The position numbers and the translations under genes are program-made. The notes below the pieces were generated by a model that worked only from the letters and a program-made list of their open reading frames with translations, was not told the origin of the DNA and ran no database searches. From positions 21,540,242 through 21,604,241 of the forward strand of contig NC_045141.1 of assembly GCF_008831285.2 (NCBI RefSeq): a stretch of DNA of 64,000 nt. Direction: 5' to 3'. Within the stretch, counting starts at the first letter, position 1, and each line of letters opens with the position of its first letter. This document shows positions 27,331 to 40,470 of this stretch, piece after piece. Source of the DNA: Nymphaea colorata. Its lineage: Eukaryota; Streptophyta; Magnoliopsida; Nymphaeales; Nymphaeaceae.

Positions 27331-28087
27331 CTAAAAATTTTCATGGATACCAAGTTAACCATTATAAACTGATAATAGCGGATCTCTACTTAAATCATAT
27401 AGATGAGAACCATGTAGCCATATTTCCAGCTAGAGTCTGAACAAAATGAAAAAGCTACAAAAATTCATGCTTTCCTTCCACTAGGAGGCCAGTTTCGAAC
27501 AGGGGAAAGCTAATTCAATTGAATATCTATCAGCTAAGCTCCATAGATGCGACTGCCCATAGGTCAGCAACCGAGCAACCTATCGATCCTGAGAATGATT
27601 TTGCCGAACACCACATTTTGGTTGCAGTAAAGATGGAAGCATAAGCAGCAACAGATATAGTGACCAAGGAAAAACATAAAAGTGAATCGACACTATTTAT
27701 CTTCTTGAGAAAAAACTTGGGTAAAGTACAACATAATAATTACTGGGTAAGGGTTTACCTGGCGCCAGCATATATCTACTGCTCTTTACAGGAGAACAGA
27801 AAAAAGGAAAAGAAAAAGGGAAATGGTTTCCCAACCTTGCACATCCACATTGCCGTTGGTTCAGTCACTCATTTACTTAATTCTTTATATTTACACAAAA
27901 AACCAGAGGGACTAACCTGCGCACCACCTAAAATGGGGTCGTCTACTAGCCGAGACTCTTGTTAGTGGACTCATGAAACGTTTGTGAGGGCACTGGCCAA
28001 ACCTTGACAGCCACTGTTCTCTCACCAAGCTTATCCTCAAGAAAATGTTTAATTGACTGATGAGCTCGATAGTGTAAGGGAAAAAAT
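25948..28087. other. Metacaspase upstream region and intergenic DNA
   Basis: The (CT)n-rich leader of the metacaspase occupies about 25948-26260. A CCAAT motif lies near 26275 (read as ATTGG on the minus strand, the coding strand of the gene). Further right is ordinary A/T-rich DNA with a large microsatellite at 27253-27327. The 3'UTR of the MORN gene should occupy the part just left of 28088. No additional gene is supported. Confidence 0.5.
27253..27327. repeat. (AAAT)n-(AT)n compound microsatellite
   Basis: About six AAAT units (27253-27278) run directly into about 25 AT units ending at 27327. It is the longest simple repeat in the window. Confidence 0.95.
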
Positions 28088-31000
28088 TCACACCATCTCG
28101 GTTGACAGATCATTATTATCGTTGCTGTTGTGCATTCTTTTCTGGACAGCTTTAACTGCTGCTACCCTAGCAGCATTAGCTGCCCGGTTAGCTGCTGTGA
28201 CAGCCTTGTTCACCCTTTCGTCTACCCTAGGCACCTCATATGCCTTCTCTGCTGCTCGTCGCGCTTCCTGATAAAAAATAAAAAAAAAAACTCGAAATTC
28301 AGTTTTTAGGATTACAATATGAAGTATCCACATGGTTCTGTATTTTGCATAAATTGCTTAATATTCAAACAATAAGGATCACTTCTTCACCTGCACTGCA
28401 TTCAAAACTTTTGAATGGTTAACAGCAACAGGAGATCCTGGATGTCCGTTCTGTGTACTGGGTGTTTCAAGGCTGCCATTCTGCCAATGCCCTGACCGTG
28501 CCTCTCCATTCCTGAATGTGTACATTCCCAGACCCTGCTTCCTGCCCTCATGCCACGCTCCCTCATACCTGTGACCGTTGGCAAAACGATAAACACCAAA
28601 ACCATGCATCTTATCTGCAAAATATTCTCCTGCATATGTGTCCCCATTCCTGAAAGAAGAGAGGTGAATTTTCAGTTACTCGCACATCAAACACATGCAA
28701 ACAACGTGAGGACAAAAAGCAGAATGAAAGAAAATCAGATCATGTATGCCATATAACAAAAGATTGCTACGAGAAGTGAAAGAATAGCACAACCCGTATC
28801 AACTGGACAATATAGGAAAGCAGTAAGAAGAATAGCAGACACAAGACTAAAGAGAAGGAAATAAAGAAATGCTGCAAGGAGAGGTTCATATGCTGGCATA
28901 TTCTAAAGACTCTTCTTAGCCCATTTTTGATTGCCTGGTAACTTTCACTAACATAAAGGTCACCCTCACTGTACACAAGGCAATCAAACGCACAGTAAGT
29001 CCAAGACCTGACTTTACCAGTGTACAATGCCTAAGATGAAATATAGTGGAAAAAGTTCGAGAGCTCCAACTATCCTCACCCAATTTTTGCATCAAAGTAC
29101 ATCCTTGTGAATGCACCCCCAGATAGCAGAGTTTGAAGACTCTGAACAATCAAACATGGCCTCAGAGATGCACCATTCAGGAGTCGCAACCATTTACAGA
29201 CTAACTGAATTTTAACTCAGCTACCAGAGTTGCGGAAGGTTCAGGTTTAGAAAATATTGAAAGCAATATATCAAGAAAAAAGGACAGTGACAAGAACTTG
29301 GAAACAGGTGGAATTTAAGATGACAGTGCTCCTTGACAAGGAGGAAGGAATCCACGGACCATTACTGTTTACCCTTTCATGCTACGAAGTTTGAAACATC
29401 ATCATCATCTGCTATGTCTCTCTAGCAAATTTGTTCAGAGGTTCATTTTGCTCATCTTAAGTAGACATTGTGTAACCCTGTTTACACGATCAGTTCATAT
29501 AGATTGTAGGTCATCCAGACCGACATCAATGAATTCCAACAATAACCTTATCCATTTTATGTTTCCTAATAAGATAGACAGCAAAAAAATATTGTCATCT
29601 CCAATCAGTTTATGTCTGGAATTACACAAACTAAGTTTCCAAGTCTCTTCCGTACATGATTTCCCAAGTACTGGATCATCATCATAGCAATGGCCCAGCT
29701 TTCTCATTTCTGTTATTTCAATTAAACTCAAAAGAAACAACAAAAACATTAACTAGATTAAGTAAATAGGAGAAAAAGAATGTAATGTATGTGGTGGCTA
29801 GTTGATATACAAAAGCTAACTAATTATAAAAGATGGACAACCTCCACACAGCTGTTTCCCAATCCATTACTATTATCAATATCAAATCCGTCCATGAAAA
29901 AAAGAATAATAAAAAAGAAGAAATACTTTGCTGAGCACCTGTTCCTTACCATCTTCTACATTTAATGATAACATTATATGCTTAAACTTTAATGGAATTA
30001 AAGATACCAATCTTCAAAAAGACAAACGGGTCAAGATTCCCCCACTTCCATCTCCAACTGGCTTGAAAGATAGCAACTGTTTCTACTAGATCTACAAAAG
30101 GTAGAAATAGTGAACCTTGGGAGAATTCCATGAGGAGGTTAACTGCTAAACAAAAGAACAATTCTCAAAAGTTGAAATCCCAATTCCACGTCAATTTTTT
30201 TTTTTAAAGTTTGGTCATCGGTATACACAGGCACACACACACACACACATACATGTGGTCAATTTTACTACTTTATATATATTTGTATTCTTGAATGGCT
30301 CTCTGTGATGCTCCCCCTAACTTCCTGCTCCCAAATCACCTAAAAATCTTGAAACAACCATTTTTCTGTGGAGAATTTCTTACTGCTTCTAACTTTTGAC
30401 TTTCAAATTGGGCAATAATAGTATGAATGCAATCTAGACAAGATGAATGAATGGGTAAGCACACCTACGCAACTTCAATCATATGATTATATCTTTTCCA
30501 CTAAAAGACAGTTGTGCAATAAGCTGTAAATTTTAAGAGACTTTATTTTGGAAATAGGATATCAAATGTGCATTGGAACTAGAATAGGAAATAGGCAGAA
30601 GCGGTTCAAGAAGATAAACAGCAATTGTAAATGGGTGCCTGACAAATGATGTGCCATTCCAGAACTTCAAGTAATCATGTAAAGCCTGATCCCAATCTGC
30701 ATATTCATGTGCATTTATATTATTTTCCACGAATGATCATTAGGCTCATATGGTTATTCAACACGTAATGTGCTGAATACCAAAAGCGGCCCGGGTTATA
30801 TCAATGGATGCTCTATGTAAAGGCAAAACAAAGATAATTCACTAAGCAGTCCATAACAGATTTCCCACTGTTTGACAGTGATCAACATAGGCTATATCAC
30901 AATTAGGACCATCCATTCCATGAAATCCACTCTCTACAGATTTCCAGGCTATATGCAACTATAACCTAGCAGACACATTCCATATTCTTTTGCATCAATC

Positions 31001-33339
31001 TTTGGACAATAAGCCTCAAGAGAATATATTACGGTGAAAAAGTGAACTAGTGAGAAAAGGTTGCTACTCAAGCTAAACGTTGCAATTGGTTACACTTTCT
31101 TAGATGCTGCAGGGCTAATCTATGCAAACTCCTCCTTATTCATGATGAACAGCACTGGCAAGAGACCAACTGACAACGTAAATTCATTAGTATCAAATAT
31201 GCTATCTGCATGATATATACCACCTAATGTCAAGAAGATTTAGAGGGCTAATTCCCTTCATGGCACATGCTGAAAAAGTTATGTGCCATTGGAGTATTCT
31301 CTCACAAAGACATAAGGCATGGTACCAAAAGAACAATCATCTTATTCTACTAAGAACGACTAATGCATATAGATTGTTCTTCGCAATTTTCACACAGAAC
31401 TAAGATAGTTCCTACAAAATAGACCTAAGAGATAACATGAAATGAAAACCAATCAACACCAAGGAGCTACGTTGAGATGAACTGGTGAATAAAAATTCTG
31501 AATGTTTCTCATATCCAAAACATGATGTCAGCATGCTACAAGGAACGAAAAAGATAAAGCACGTTATTCATCCAAAACAAGAATCATTTCAAATGCAGTG
31601 AAATCAATAAAACTGAAGGTCATTACACAACGATAAGGCAGACTTATCTATCACCATAAAATTCCTACTGAAATGCGCATAAAGGAAAACAAGAGTGCAG
31701 AAAGATGCTAAAACAAAAAAATAGCTTGTACACAACGGACACAACATAATGCAGAAGACAGCCAAAAGATAGACCGTATTGCCAACTAAAGGGCATCAAG
31801 ATAATCGGCAATCATATGATATGCACAATAAATAAAAACTGAGTTTCGGAACCTTATCCACTGAAAGATTTTATAAACGGGAGACTTAGTTAACATCCTA
31901 CAGTGTGTAAGCAAATAACTTCTCACTTAAACAGGATCATCTTTAGCATGATCACATTTAGCATCATGTCAGAATCAAGAACGCCCGTCGTCGACACATT
32001 TATGATACAGATATACTCTTGGAACCCAAGAATGTAAAGGATTGATCCAAGATACCAAATAATTGAAGAAGATCCTTAAAGAAATAAACACACAGTAGCA
32101 ATAAGATAATTCTAACACTCAATCAAAGATTTCGAGAAAAGAAAAAAAGAGAAAGGAAAAGGAAAGAAATATTGAGGATTGTTTATTGGCACTTGGTGAA
32201 ATGGGGAAGTTTCAACCAGACAGCAAAAAGAATCGCTTGCTTTACCTGAAATGGTAATGGCCGAGGCCATGCTTGACCCCCCACTTGAACTCGCCGACGT
32301 ATCTGCTGCCGTCCTCGCAGGTGTGGACGCCGCACCCATGGCTCTGCCCGTTAGACCATTCACCGGCATAGACATCGCCTGTGTAGAACTTATAAATTCC
32401 ATATCCATGCCTCAGCCCTTGCCTGTACTGTCCCCTATAGCGGCTTCCCCTTGCCCACGTTTCCACTCCATATCCATCATACTTCCCGTCGACCCAATCA
32501 CCCTCGTAACGACCACTCATGCAGTAATAGTAGACTCCGCTCCCAGAGCACTTGCCCTGGTGGAATTCACCCTCATAGACGTCGCCATTGCTGTAGATAA
32601 TCACTCCTTCCTTCGCGTCGATGGCAGCCGCCTTCTCGGACTTGGGTTTGGAGCCGATAGTCCACTTAACGTGGTGCGCCTGAGGGGAGGATTTGGGTTT
32701 CAGGCGCTCGTATGAAGGAAGGAGGGAAGAGACGGGCTTGATGAGGCGGATGAGGGTCAGACGGGGAAAGGAGAAGCGGAAGGAGAGGAGAAGCGCAGCG
32801 GCAAAGGCGAAGGCGGAGAAGAAGTCGAACCAGAGGCCAAGTTCAGACGGGGAAGTCTTGATGAACCACCAGAAGGTGGGGATGGCGACAATGAGGGAAG
32901 GGGGAAGGAGCAATCGAGGCTTGAGGTGGTGGTGATAGTAATAGTGATGGGAGGATAGCCGCCTTAGGAGGCGCAAGAACGAGGCAGACGGGGCACAAAA
33001 AGGAGGAGAGCGGAGGGAAGGGTAGGCGATGGTGGTATTAGCCTTGGTGGAGGTGGGACTGTGATTGGAGGGGAAGCCACCGCCGCTGCCGCTGGTGGTA
33101 GGAAGGGAGGAAAGGGTGGGCGAACGGGAGAGGGAAGAAGGTGTGGTGATCATTGCCCTCTTGTGAGGCGTCGAGATTAGAGCATCATTCTGTTGTTGGT
33201 AGCGGGTCTGTTGTTGCTGCTGTTCTTGGTGGTAATACTGGTGCAGATGTTGGTGGCGGAGAGGCGGCACCCTGCTGAAATCGGAGGAGACACCTCTGCT
33301 TTCCGTTCCGATCTGCAATTCCGACTTCTTCTGATGCAT
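28088..33339 (-). CDS. Membrane-anchored MORN-repeat protein, 3 exons
   Basis: Exons on the minus strand are 32246-33339, 28391-28649 and 28088-28267, giving 510 residues, close to the Arabidopsis At4g17080-type proteins (about 510). The start MHQKKSELQIG...GVSSDF is the conserved beginning of that family. A His/Gln-rich N-terminus is followed by two hydrophobic segments (about 144-160 and 168-186), so a membrane protein is likely. Seven MORN repeats plus a partial eighth cover about 254-425, with units such as YEGEFHQGKCSGSG, YEGDWVDGKYDGYG and YAGEYFADKMHGFG. The exon 1/2 junction falls within a repeat. A C-terminal Ala/Arg-rich helix (452-510) ends the protein. MORN repeats can bind phospholipids. 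Family members are often mis-named SET7/9-like methyltransferases or PIP5K-like, but no SET or kinase domain is present. Molecular function is unknown. Confidence 0.93.
28650..32245 (-). other. Long intron 1 of the MORN gene
   Basis: This is a 3.6-kb intron bounded by AG|GTAAAG and TTTCAG|GAATGG (minus strand). It is A/T-rich with a short CA microsatellite at about 30230-30249. No conserved frame or element termini were recognised. Confidence 0.55.
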
Positions 33340-33835
33340 TCCAGACCCCAAATCTCACATTGCTCTCTCTCTCTCTCGTTCCTGTATGCACTAATTCGCT
33401 TCTTCTGATTTACCCAACAGAGTAAAGGTCCCTGTTTCTCAAACTTCTTTCCTCTCTCACTTGCTCTTGGGCCAACTTCCTCTATCAGAATTCTTGTACC
33501 TGCATTTCTTTTCTCTCCCTCTCCCTACCACCACTATTTAGAATCTCTCTCTCATCATCCCAGTCTCTTTCTCTCTCTCTCCTTTCTCCACTTTCTCACT
33601 CCTCCTCGCCCCACTTGTTTTGGACGACCCCACGCTTCTGAACCCTCCCTCTTGCTTTTCTTGGTTCACTGTTTTCTCCTCTCTCTCTCTATCTCTGTGG
33701 TATTGTTGTACCAGAGGAGACCCATTCAAAGGGCACACCCCTTCCCCTCCCCACCCTTCTTTGCTTCGCCTCCTCTTGCTCACCACCCCGTGGCAGCGTC
33801 CTTTACTGCCACGTCATTCTCTTAAATAAAATGAA
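33340..33835 (-). promoter_or_regulatory. CT-rich leader and candidate promoter of the MORN gene
   Basis: Upstream of the start codon is a CT-rich leader (33361-33380 and 33535-33700). At 33790-33811 a 7-bp inverted repeat, GTGGCAG...CTGCCAC, overlaps TGCCACGTCA (33807-33816), an ACGT-core bZIP-type element that reads TGACGTGGCA on the gene's strand. A TATA-like TTTATTTAAG follows at about 33822-33831. Motif presence is direct observation; its use is inference. Confidence 0.4.
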
Positions 33836-34161
33836 TTAGGCTCCAAAACAATTCAACCAGCAGTGGCAGTTTTCTCTGCAAAAATTTCCCTTGGAAATTA
33901 TTACTGTGAACAGTGAACCAAGAAAAGTGATCAAAACCCAACTCTTTTGGTGAATCATTAGAAGAAGCTCTCTCTCCCTCTCAAACTCCTTCCAAAGAGA
34001 TCAGAGCTTGACGGCGCTTCTTTCTTACCTGTGGAAAGTTCATTCCTGCAAGAATCAGAGCTTGCTGTTCGCCTAACTGAATTTTGTTGTTTAGTCTTGA
34101 AGTGTTTCTTGTTCCTTTCATTCTTTTATTCCCACTCCATCGACGGATTTTCTGCTGCTTT

Positions 34162-34277
34162 TCATTTGATGCCGCATGTCATCAGGTGATTGAGCGATTC
34201 CACTGCATTCTGTGTTTTGTCATTTGATGCCGCATGTAATCAGGTGATTTGAGCAATTTCACCGTTAACAAACTTAG
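34162..34277. repeat. 58-bp imperfect tandem duplication
   Basis: Copies start TCATTTGATGCCGCATGT at 34162 and 34220 and continue with ATCAGGTGATT(T)GAGC. They differ by a few bases. It is about 0.8 kb upstream of the MORN start codon. Confidence 0.75.
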
Positions 34278-36734
34278 TAGCAATTAAACACCTAGATGTG
34301 ATAGCAACAAAGTCGAACGGCTTTTAAGGTCAGATTTTACGTATTGATTGATGTGGGCAACTGACCACACTAGTCCTCAAGGTTTTTTATTTTTAGATTG
34401 ATATTTTAAATATTTGCTATCTTATGTATATAAATGTCCCTCCTTATATGAAAACCTATGAAAAGTGTTTCTTTTAGAAAAAAATTTCTGGCACCTACTT
34501 AAAAAAAGATGAGAAACAGCTGACCCATCAAATAGATGAAGGAGACTTGATCTTTTAAAATTTCCTTTTTCCTTAAATTTTTATTATTCTTAATATGAAG
34601 ATAGAAAAAGTGAGGCCTGTTTTTGTTTCATTTTTCCTGGAACAATCTCTGACTTTATAATATTAGTTAATTGTGTAACAAATCTATAGAGTTTCTATAG
34701 AAAACAGAGGATTGGCCTGTGGTTTTCAGCTCTAGTGGTTTCTTTGAAAGGCGATGGTATTCAAAATACCCGAACTCTAGGACCAGGAAACTTTTTAAAG
34801 CTTCCTTCGCACATAAAAAGTCATGTTCAACATAGCAATCTTCCATCAATTTTGTCTAAGAATTTGAGCTTTCACATTATATGTTTAATAACATTTTTGA
34901 ATGAATCATATATATATATATATAATTTATATTTTGGTAGTTGGATAGAAGGGAATTGGTAAGAACCTTGTTTTTGACCAGAGAAATAAGGGGACCGTTG
35001 TCATTAATGATGTCAACCATGCTTTGAAAACTTCAATTTCATTTGAATTCAGGAGCAAAGAAAATTTGCCAAAATAAAAGAAATTTAATGCACAACTGAG
35101 CAGTTCTAATAATCCTGGATTGCAATTGAGGCCGAGGATTAGAGGCCGTAATCATATTTCTGAGGAAAGAAAAAGAGAACCAAATCATGATGTTTATTGT
35201 CCGTCAACACTTAAAAAGTAATGCTTTGGGGAAAGGAAAATACAGTAATATATGTAACTTTATACGTCTAGTTGCCTGATCTGTCTTCTGTATTTATAAT
35301 ATTTGCTTACTTTTTCCCAAAAAAAAAAAAAAAAAGGTTGAATGGCAGCTTGATTCAGTTATGTTTTAAAAATTGCTTGAATGGTAGCTCGATGCAGTTA
35401 TGTTCCTATACTTAATATTCATGTTTAGCTATTCTAAATAACTTTTTTTAAATAGTAATTTATGAAGCAGATTGTTTGTTATGCTTTTCGGCGAAGGGCA
35501 CTGATCAATAATCAGTGTTTATATAATATATAAAACCATATTACTGTTTTTTGAATGTTCCCCCATTATAAAATTTCTCAACTTTAAAAAATAGAATGGA
35601 TCATGGACGTTCCTTTGCGTTTGTTTCTATACAGTCTTTTTTTTCTTTTTTTTTGTTTATAATGTTCATTTGTATATATATATTTACTTGTAAGAGAGTA
35701 CCATTTTACCATGAGAATCCTTTATCCTTGTAAGTAAAGTCCAGTCAATTTTCTAGTTTACTATTTCTTGTGATGTATTACCTTTTTAAGTCAATAAAAC
35801 AACTCATTGCAAGTTCTTTATTCTCGTTGTGTACTTTGCTCTTTACGCACTCTTCTTGAAACACAACTCTTCTAAAAGATGGTCTCGAGTACAAAACTTT
35901 AAAGTGTGTTTGATAAGAAAAATATTGTGTTCTTTAAACATGCCATGTCATTGTTATACATAGATTATAGTGTGATTATATCTACCGTTTGATTATTAGT
36001 GTGACTATTAACTTTAAGAAACAGCATCAATAATATTCTTCAAACATGTACTTTAGAGATATGCAATCAAGCTTCAAAGAAAACAACTTTTATATATATA
36101 TATATATATATGATAGGTTTCTCACTTCCTACTTAGGTCTCGAAGTAATTCTAAATTTGAAAGCATAAATAAAAGCTTCTTTTAAATATCTCCCCTTGTA
36201 TGCAGAGCATTATAAGAAAAAATCTACCCATCTAAAATTAGCTCAATAAAACGCAAGAAAATGATACAAATGCCTAAAATCTGGAAATCATAAGAATAAT
36301 TTGAAAAACACGTTTTTGTAACAAATAATGCAAGTCGATGACCAAAGTGGGGAAGACATGCGTCCGATTGACCAAGCGGCTAAGAACAGCTTGGCCGAAA
36401 TAAATTAAATTATTATTTCCCTTAATGTGTGCAGGTGTTTCGTGCTCCTCAAGAACACATATATATTAATAAGGAATTAAAAAAAAATCAAGTAATCCGA
36501 TTGTACTTTCAAAAAATCGACATACCTTTTAAAGAAGCTTCAATAAATTTCTTTAATCGAGACTCCTTACCTCTTTCTTTCAAGGGATATTTCAGTTTCT
36601 CAAAAATACAATTTTTTTTTTTTTAAATTTAATCTCTAGTGTGTGATATTGACTGGGCAAATGATTACCATTAAATTTGAATAGCTAACTACAAGTTTTT
36701 CTACTGCCATATATACAAAAAAGAATAATAATCA

Positions 36735-36930
36735 AGGGCAAGGGCAAAGGGAAAGGGGGCCGGCTGGTAGGAGCTTTCTCTTTCTCTCATATTTTAAAAC
36801 TTTAAAAATTTATAAATCTAAAAAACTTTACATATAAAAAATTTTAATTTTTTTATTTCAACTCCTGTTAAAATTTTGAAACTATATAGTTTAGTCTCAA
36901 CAACAAAAAAAAATTCATGACTCGCCCCTG
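36735..36930 (+). repeat. Dispersed GGGGCAGAGC repeat, copy E
   Basis: It is G-rich at its start (GGGCAAGGGCAAAGGG), followed by an A/T-rich body containing CTCCTGTTAAAATTTTGAAA, and finishes ATGACTCGCCCCTG, the expected complementary-style end of the family. Orientation matches copies A-C. Confidence 0.45.
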
Positions 36931-38613
36931 ATAATAATCACAATGATATTCTAAAATATTTAGACCTGTGGCCATCCCCTGCACTTTCAATAAAACAAAT
37001 CAAAAGAAAAGATTCTGCTGTTTCCAATGCCGTGGCGATACTCGAGCAACCAAAATGCATTGTTGATAAAAAAGAAGGAAGGAAGTGCAAATAACTCAAT
37101 TATTGACCTTGGCTTTATCCGTCCCTGTCTCTCATTCTAGCCCTCGTCCTTTTGTCCATACCAACGCCTCCTCCTGTCCACTGGGACCCCTTTACACTTC
37201 CCCTCCCCCAAATCTGTCCCAGCGAGGCGAGGACACCATTTTTTTTTTTTTTGCAAACGGAGAACATAATTTTTTATTTTTGTCGTTTAATAATTATTGA
37301 AAACATTAACTTATGAATTTGGTGTTTATATATTACACGAAAAAATAAAGTTATAAAAAACATAGGCTGCATATACCAGAGTATGCACTTACGTATCGTG
37401 TCTTTCATCACTAAATTCGAGCAATACGTCAGGCCCCTATGGTATATATATAGTTCTAGAAGTAAAAAAAGGTGAAATTGAATTTTGGTTTTAAAAATTT
37501 AATTGGATTTCATTCTGGTATGGTCTGGAAAAAGCATAAGGTTGGTGGAATGACGAATCTTTTTTTCAGTAATACCTTGTCCCCACGACTTGTGATATGG
37601 GTTTTTTTGAGCTAATTAATTATTAATAATAAAATATTGAGAAGCCTCATTAATTTGTTCGTCACCAGGTAGTTCTCCAAGTTAGGTTCGGGCGGTTGTA
37701 ATTTTCTTTGGAATTTATAATAATTCTCGAAATCATGGTGTTTTGGTGATGCTATTGACGAACTTATTAAATTTGTATTTATTCATGTGCATATACTCGC
37801 TTACATACTTTTAAAATTTATACACGCCAACAATTTTAGACGATCAATATAATATTTGTGGGTCAATTAGAAGGTCCCAGACAGGATAAGCCTTCTAATT
37901 TCTATTGATTGGATTGGCTAGGAACATCCCATACGCAACCATGTGTTTGCGGCTAGCTATCTTTGGACATTTTTATTTTTGGACCCAATTAAATTCGCTC
38001 TGAAAAAAAAAAATCCTCATATGCGATTTTTTTTTTTAAAAAAAAGACATTTTTCTCTTTGTTCTTGAGGTCTAGATTGCTTTGAAAATTTGGTAGCAAG
38101 CGGGATACCCATCAACTAATCCTCGCACACTTACACCAATTACAGTCACCAATTACAGTGTAGCACTCACATGAATCGACCTAACAATAGACTGTTCACC
38201 GCTCGATCAGTCGGAACAGCTCTCAAAACTCGGAACAAGTAAAAGAATGCGATCTAGTGGAAAAAATATTATGTACAGCTAAGTCTAACGTAAAGTCACT
38301 CCCGGCCTTGATTAGAAAGTTTTCACCTCTTTCCAAGAAAATTGCAAAAGGTGGTCTAGCTTAGAATTATAGGCTAAAGGTAGACCTAAAATGGAGTTTT
38401 TCTTAATTTGCGTTCAGTGACACGCTGCCTTGGTGGTCGTGTGCGTGCAAACACGGATTCAGACAACACGTTCTCTCGTTTTCCTAATACTTTCTACAAT
38501 TTCTGCGCATGTTCATAATATTCTAATAAAAATGCCTTCCATTCCTTCATTGATTGAGTCGTTCTCAAGATTTCGTGTCAAATCGATCGAGTTTGTGCAT
38601 CACAGGTCCATGT

Positions 38614-38754
38614 TGAGGGGCAGAGCCAATAGGATGGGCCCTAACCCCAAAGATAAAATTTTACTTGCAAATGATAATTTGGCTTGTGTCAAAATTTAAA
38701 AACTTTAATTCACTCCTTTTAAAGAATTTCTGGCTCCTCTCCTGTCCATGTTCA
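38614..38754 (+). repeat. Dispersed GGGGCAGAGC repeat, copy B, with inverted ends
   Basis: It starts GAGGGGCAGAGCCAAT and ends TCTGGCTCCTCTCCTG, so the ends are roughly inverted. The body has GTGTCAAAATTTAAAAACTT, matching copies C and D. At about 140 bp it looks like a small non-autonomous element. Confidence 0.5.
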
Positions 38755-39605
38755 ATTATCACTATCACATAGTCTATGGAGTTGTTGTCATATATAGGTA
38801 GAGATAAGATAAAGATCGAGGTCGTGTATGTGGCAAAAGACAATGAATTTCATTGTCATATATAAATGTATATATATTTTGGGTAGCTTGGCTATATGGT
38901 TCCATGGATACATGTGCTTTTACATATCACTTTCAGAGCCTCCCTTATGGTAAATGACAAATCATATCTTAGTCAGCATGCTATGATATGATTGTGACCT
39001 AGAAAGGATTGAAGGCGTTCATAGGGCGGCAGTTATCAAAAAAAATGTGGCGTTCTGATCCAAAAAAGCATCAATTTCTTAATTTGGTGAGAAAAAGACG
39101 GGACGCTGCCAACACCCAACGGCAGCACCCAAAAAGCATCAATTTCTTAACTCGGTTCATGTCTGCCAATTTAAACTAGGCGCTGCCCAAAAAGTTATTG
39201 GCTCAAAGGGAAGAGATGATCAATCAAGCCTGAGAGAAATTGGCAGAGGCAATTTCATTTGGGTATGGGGGAATTGTCAGGTTCTGGCAAAGAGCAAGAA
39301 GTGAAAAACAAATATAAAAGACAAAGGGAGAGAAAGAGTAGGATGTGAGAGAAAGATAATTGGAAAGTAAGTAGCATGCTAGTCTCAAGAGAGAGATTAT
39401 CTTGCAAGAGAGTGGTCTGAAAGGTGTTGTGTTGTTTTCCAACATCCAATCTCTCTCTCTCGCTATATATATATACTTGGTTGTAGACACCCTTGAGAGT
39501 ATTTCGGATTCAATGTTCTGGCCTGGAATGAAATACTACAGTTCTTTCTAAATGTCAAACACACATGCATTGTTTTAGGGTAATGAGAGTGACATGTTTA
39601 GAAAT

Positions 39606-39678
39606 AAGGGTAGACATCTGGTCGGGCTCATATCTGCAATTTGGTTCACGGGCCGCCATTTATTAGGTCTACCCTTAT
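39606..39678. repeat. Short inverted-repeat element next to the MITE
   Basis: AAGGGTAGAC at the left and GTCTACCCTT at the right are perfect inverted repeats enclosing about 50 bp with GGCCGCCATTTA. The inner words resemble the right end of the adjacent MITE. No clear target duplication was seen. Confidence 0.4.
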
Positions 39679-39698
39679 CCAATATCAAATCAGATAGG

Positions 39699-39890
39699 TA
39701 AGGCTGGGCGTCGGGCCGGCCCGGCCCGACCCGTTTAGGCCTGGTAAGTTAAATATATATATATTTATATATATTTGTTTTAATAATATTTTTTTATTCT
39801 TAATAAATACATTTTATATTAAAAATGTTATTTTATAATTAAAAAATATTTTTTAGTTTAAATGGCGGCCCGGCCTGATACCCACCCTTA
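39699..39890. mobile_element. hAT-type MITE with 8-bp target-site duplication
   Basis: This 192-bp element has terminal inverted repeats. The left end is TAAGGCTGGGCGTCGGGCC; the right end reads, on the opposite strand, TAAGGGTGGGTATCAGGCC (15 of 19 identical). It is flanked on both sides by CAGATAGG (39691-39698 and 39891-39898). An 8-bp duplication is the hallmark of hAT transposases. The interior is almost pure A/T with no coding capacity, so it is non-autonomous and needed a transposase from elsewhere. The intact duplication and ends argue for a fairly recent insertion. Confidence 0.85.
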
Positions 39891-40148
39891 CAGATAGGCC
39901 GGGCCAGTACTGGTCCGTCAGAGGTCTGATCTGAAGGTTTGATTAGTTTGATATGCTTAAGGAACATTGAGGGTTTAATTTACCAAAGCAAAAGGCTGCA
40001 TTAAGATGAATCATGCTTTTTTTTTTTATTTATATACTTTTAGTAGTTTTTTATGTATACTGCATTTCTCTAACCTCAGCCTTACACAGAAATTGGTGGG
40101 AAAAAACTGGAACGTTTGATTCTTGCACCATGGAGAGGACTCCAACCA

Positions 40149-40470
40149 GGGTTGCATACGAGCCGAGTCAATCTGCTAGCTCGACCTTGACTCATTCAAA
40201 AAACTCGAGTTCGAGCCAAAGTCGAGTTCCTTACAACTTAAGCTTCCTTAACTCGTTTAACTTGTTTATGTTAACCTCACTTTTTTTTTTTTTTAACTTA
40301 TGAACTTGTTAACTCATTTAACTAATTCCACTATGATGAACCAGTTTTACATAGTGAAGCCGAGTTGAGTTTAAACGGGTGGAGTTATTACAACTTAAAC
40401 TCAGCTCATTTAAAATTTCAATTATGAATTTAAACTCAAGTTAGACTTGAGTTTTTTCAAGTGAGTTCGA
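40149..40470. repeat. Degraded CTCGAG/GAGCTCG-rich repeat
   Basis: It begins GGGTTGCATACGAGCCGAG and is filled with CTCGAG, AACTCG and GAGTTCGAG words. Related wording occurs at 6719-6897 and 50350-50480. The pattern is common in plant intergenic repeats, but I cannot define its ends or class. Confidence 0.4.

Noticed and set aside
28088-33339. Naming the MORN protein a SET7/9 methyltransferase or PIP5 kinase
   Set aside because: Only the MORN repeats are shared with those enzymes; neither a SET domain nor a lipid-kinase domain is present.
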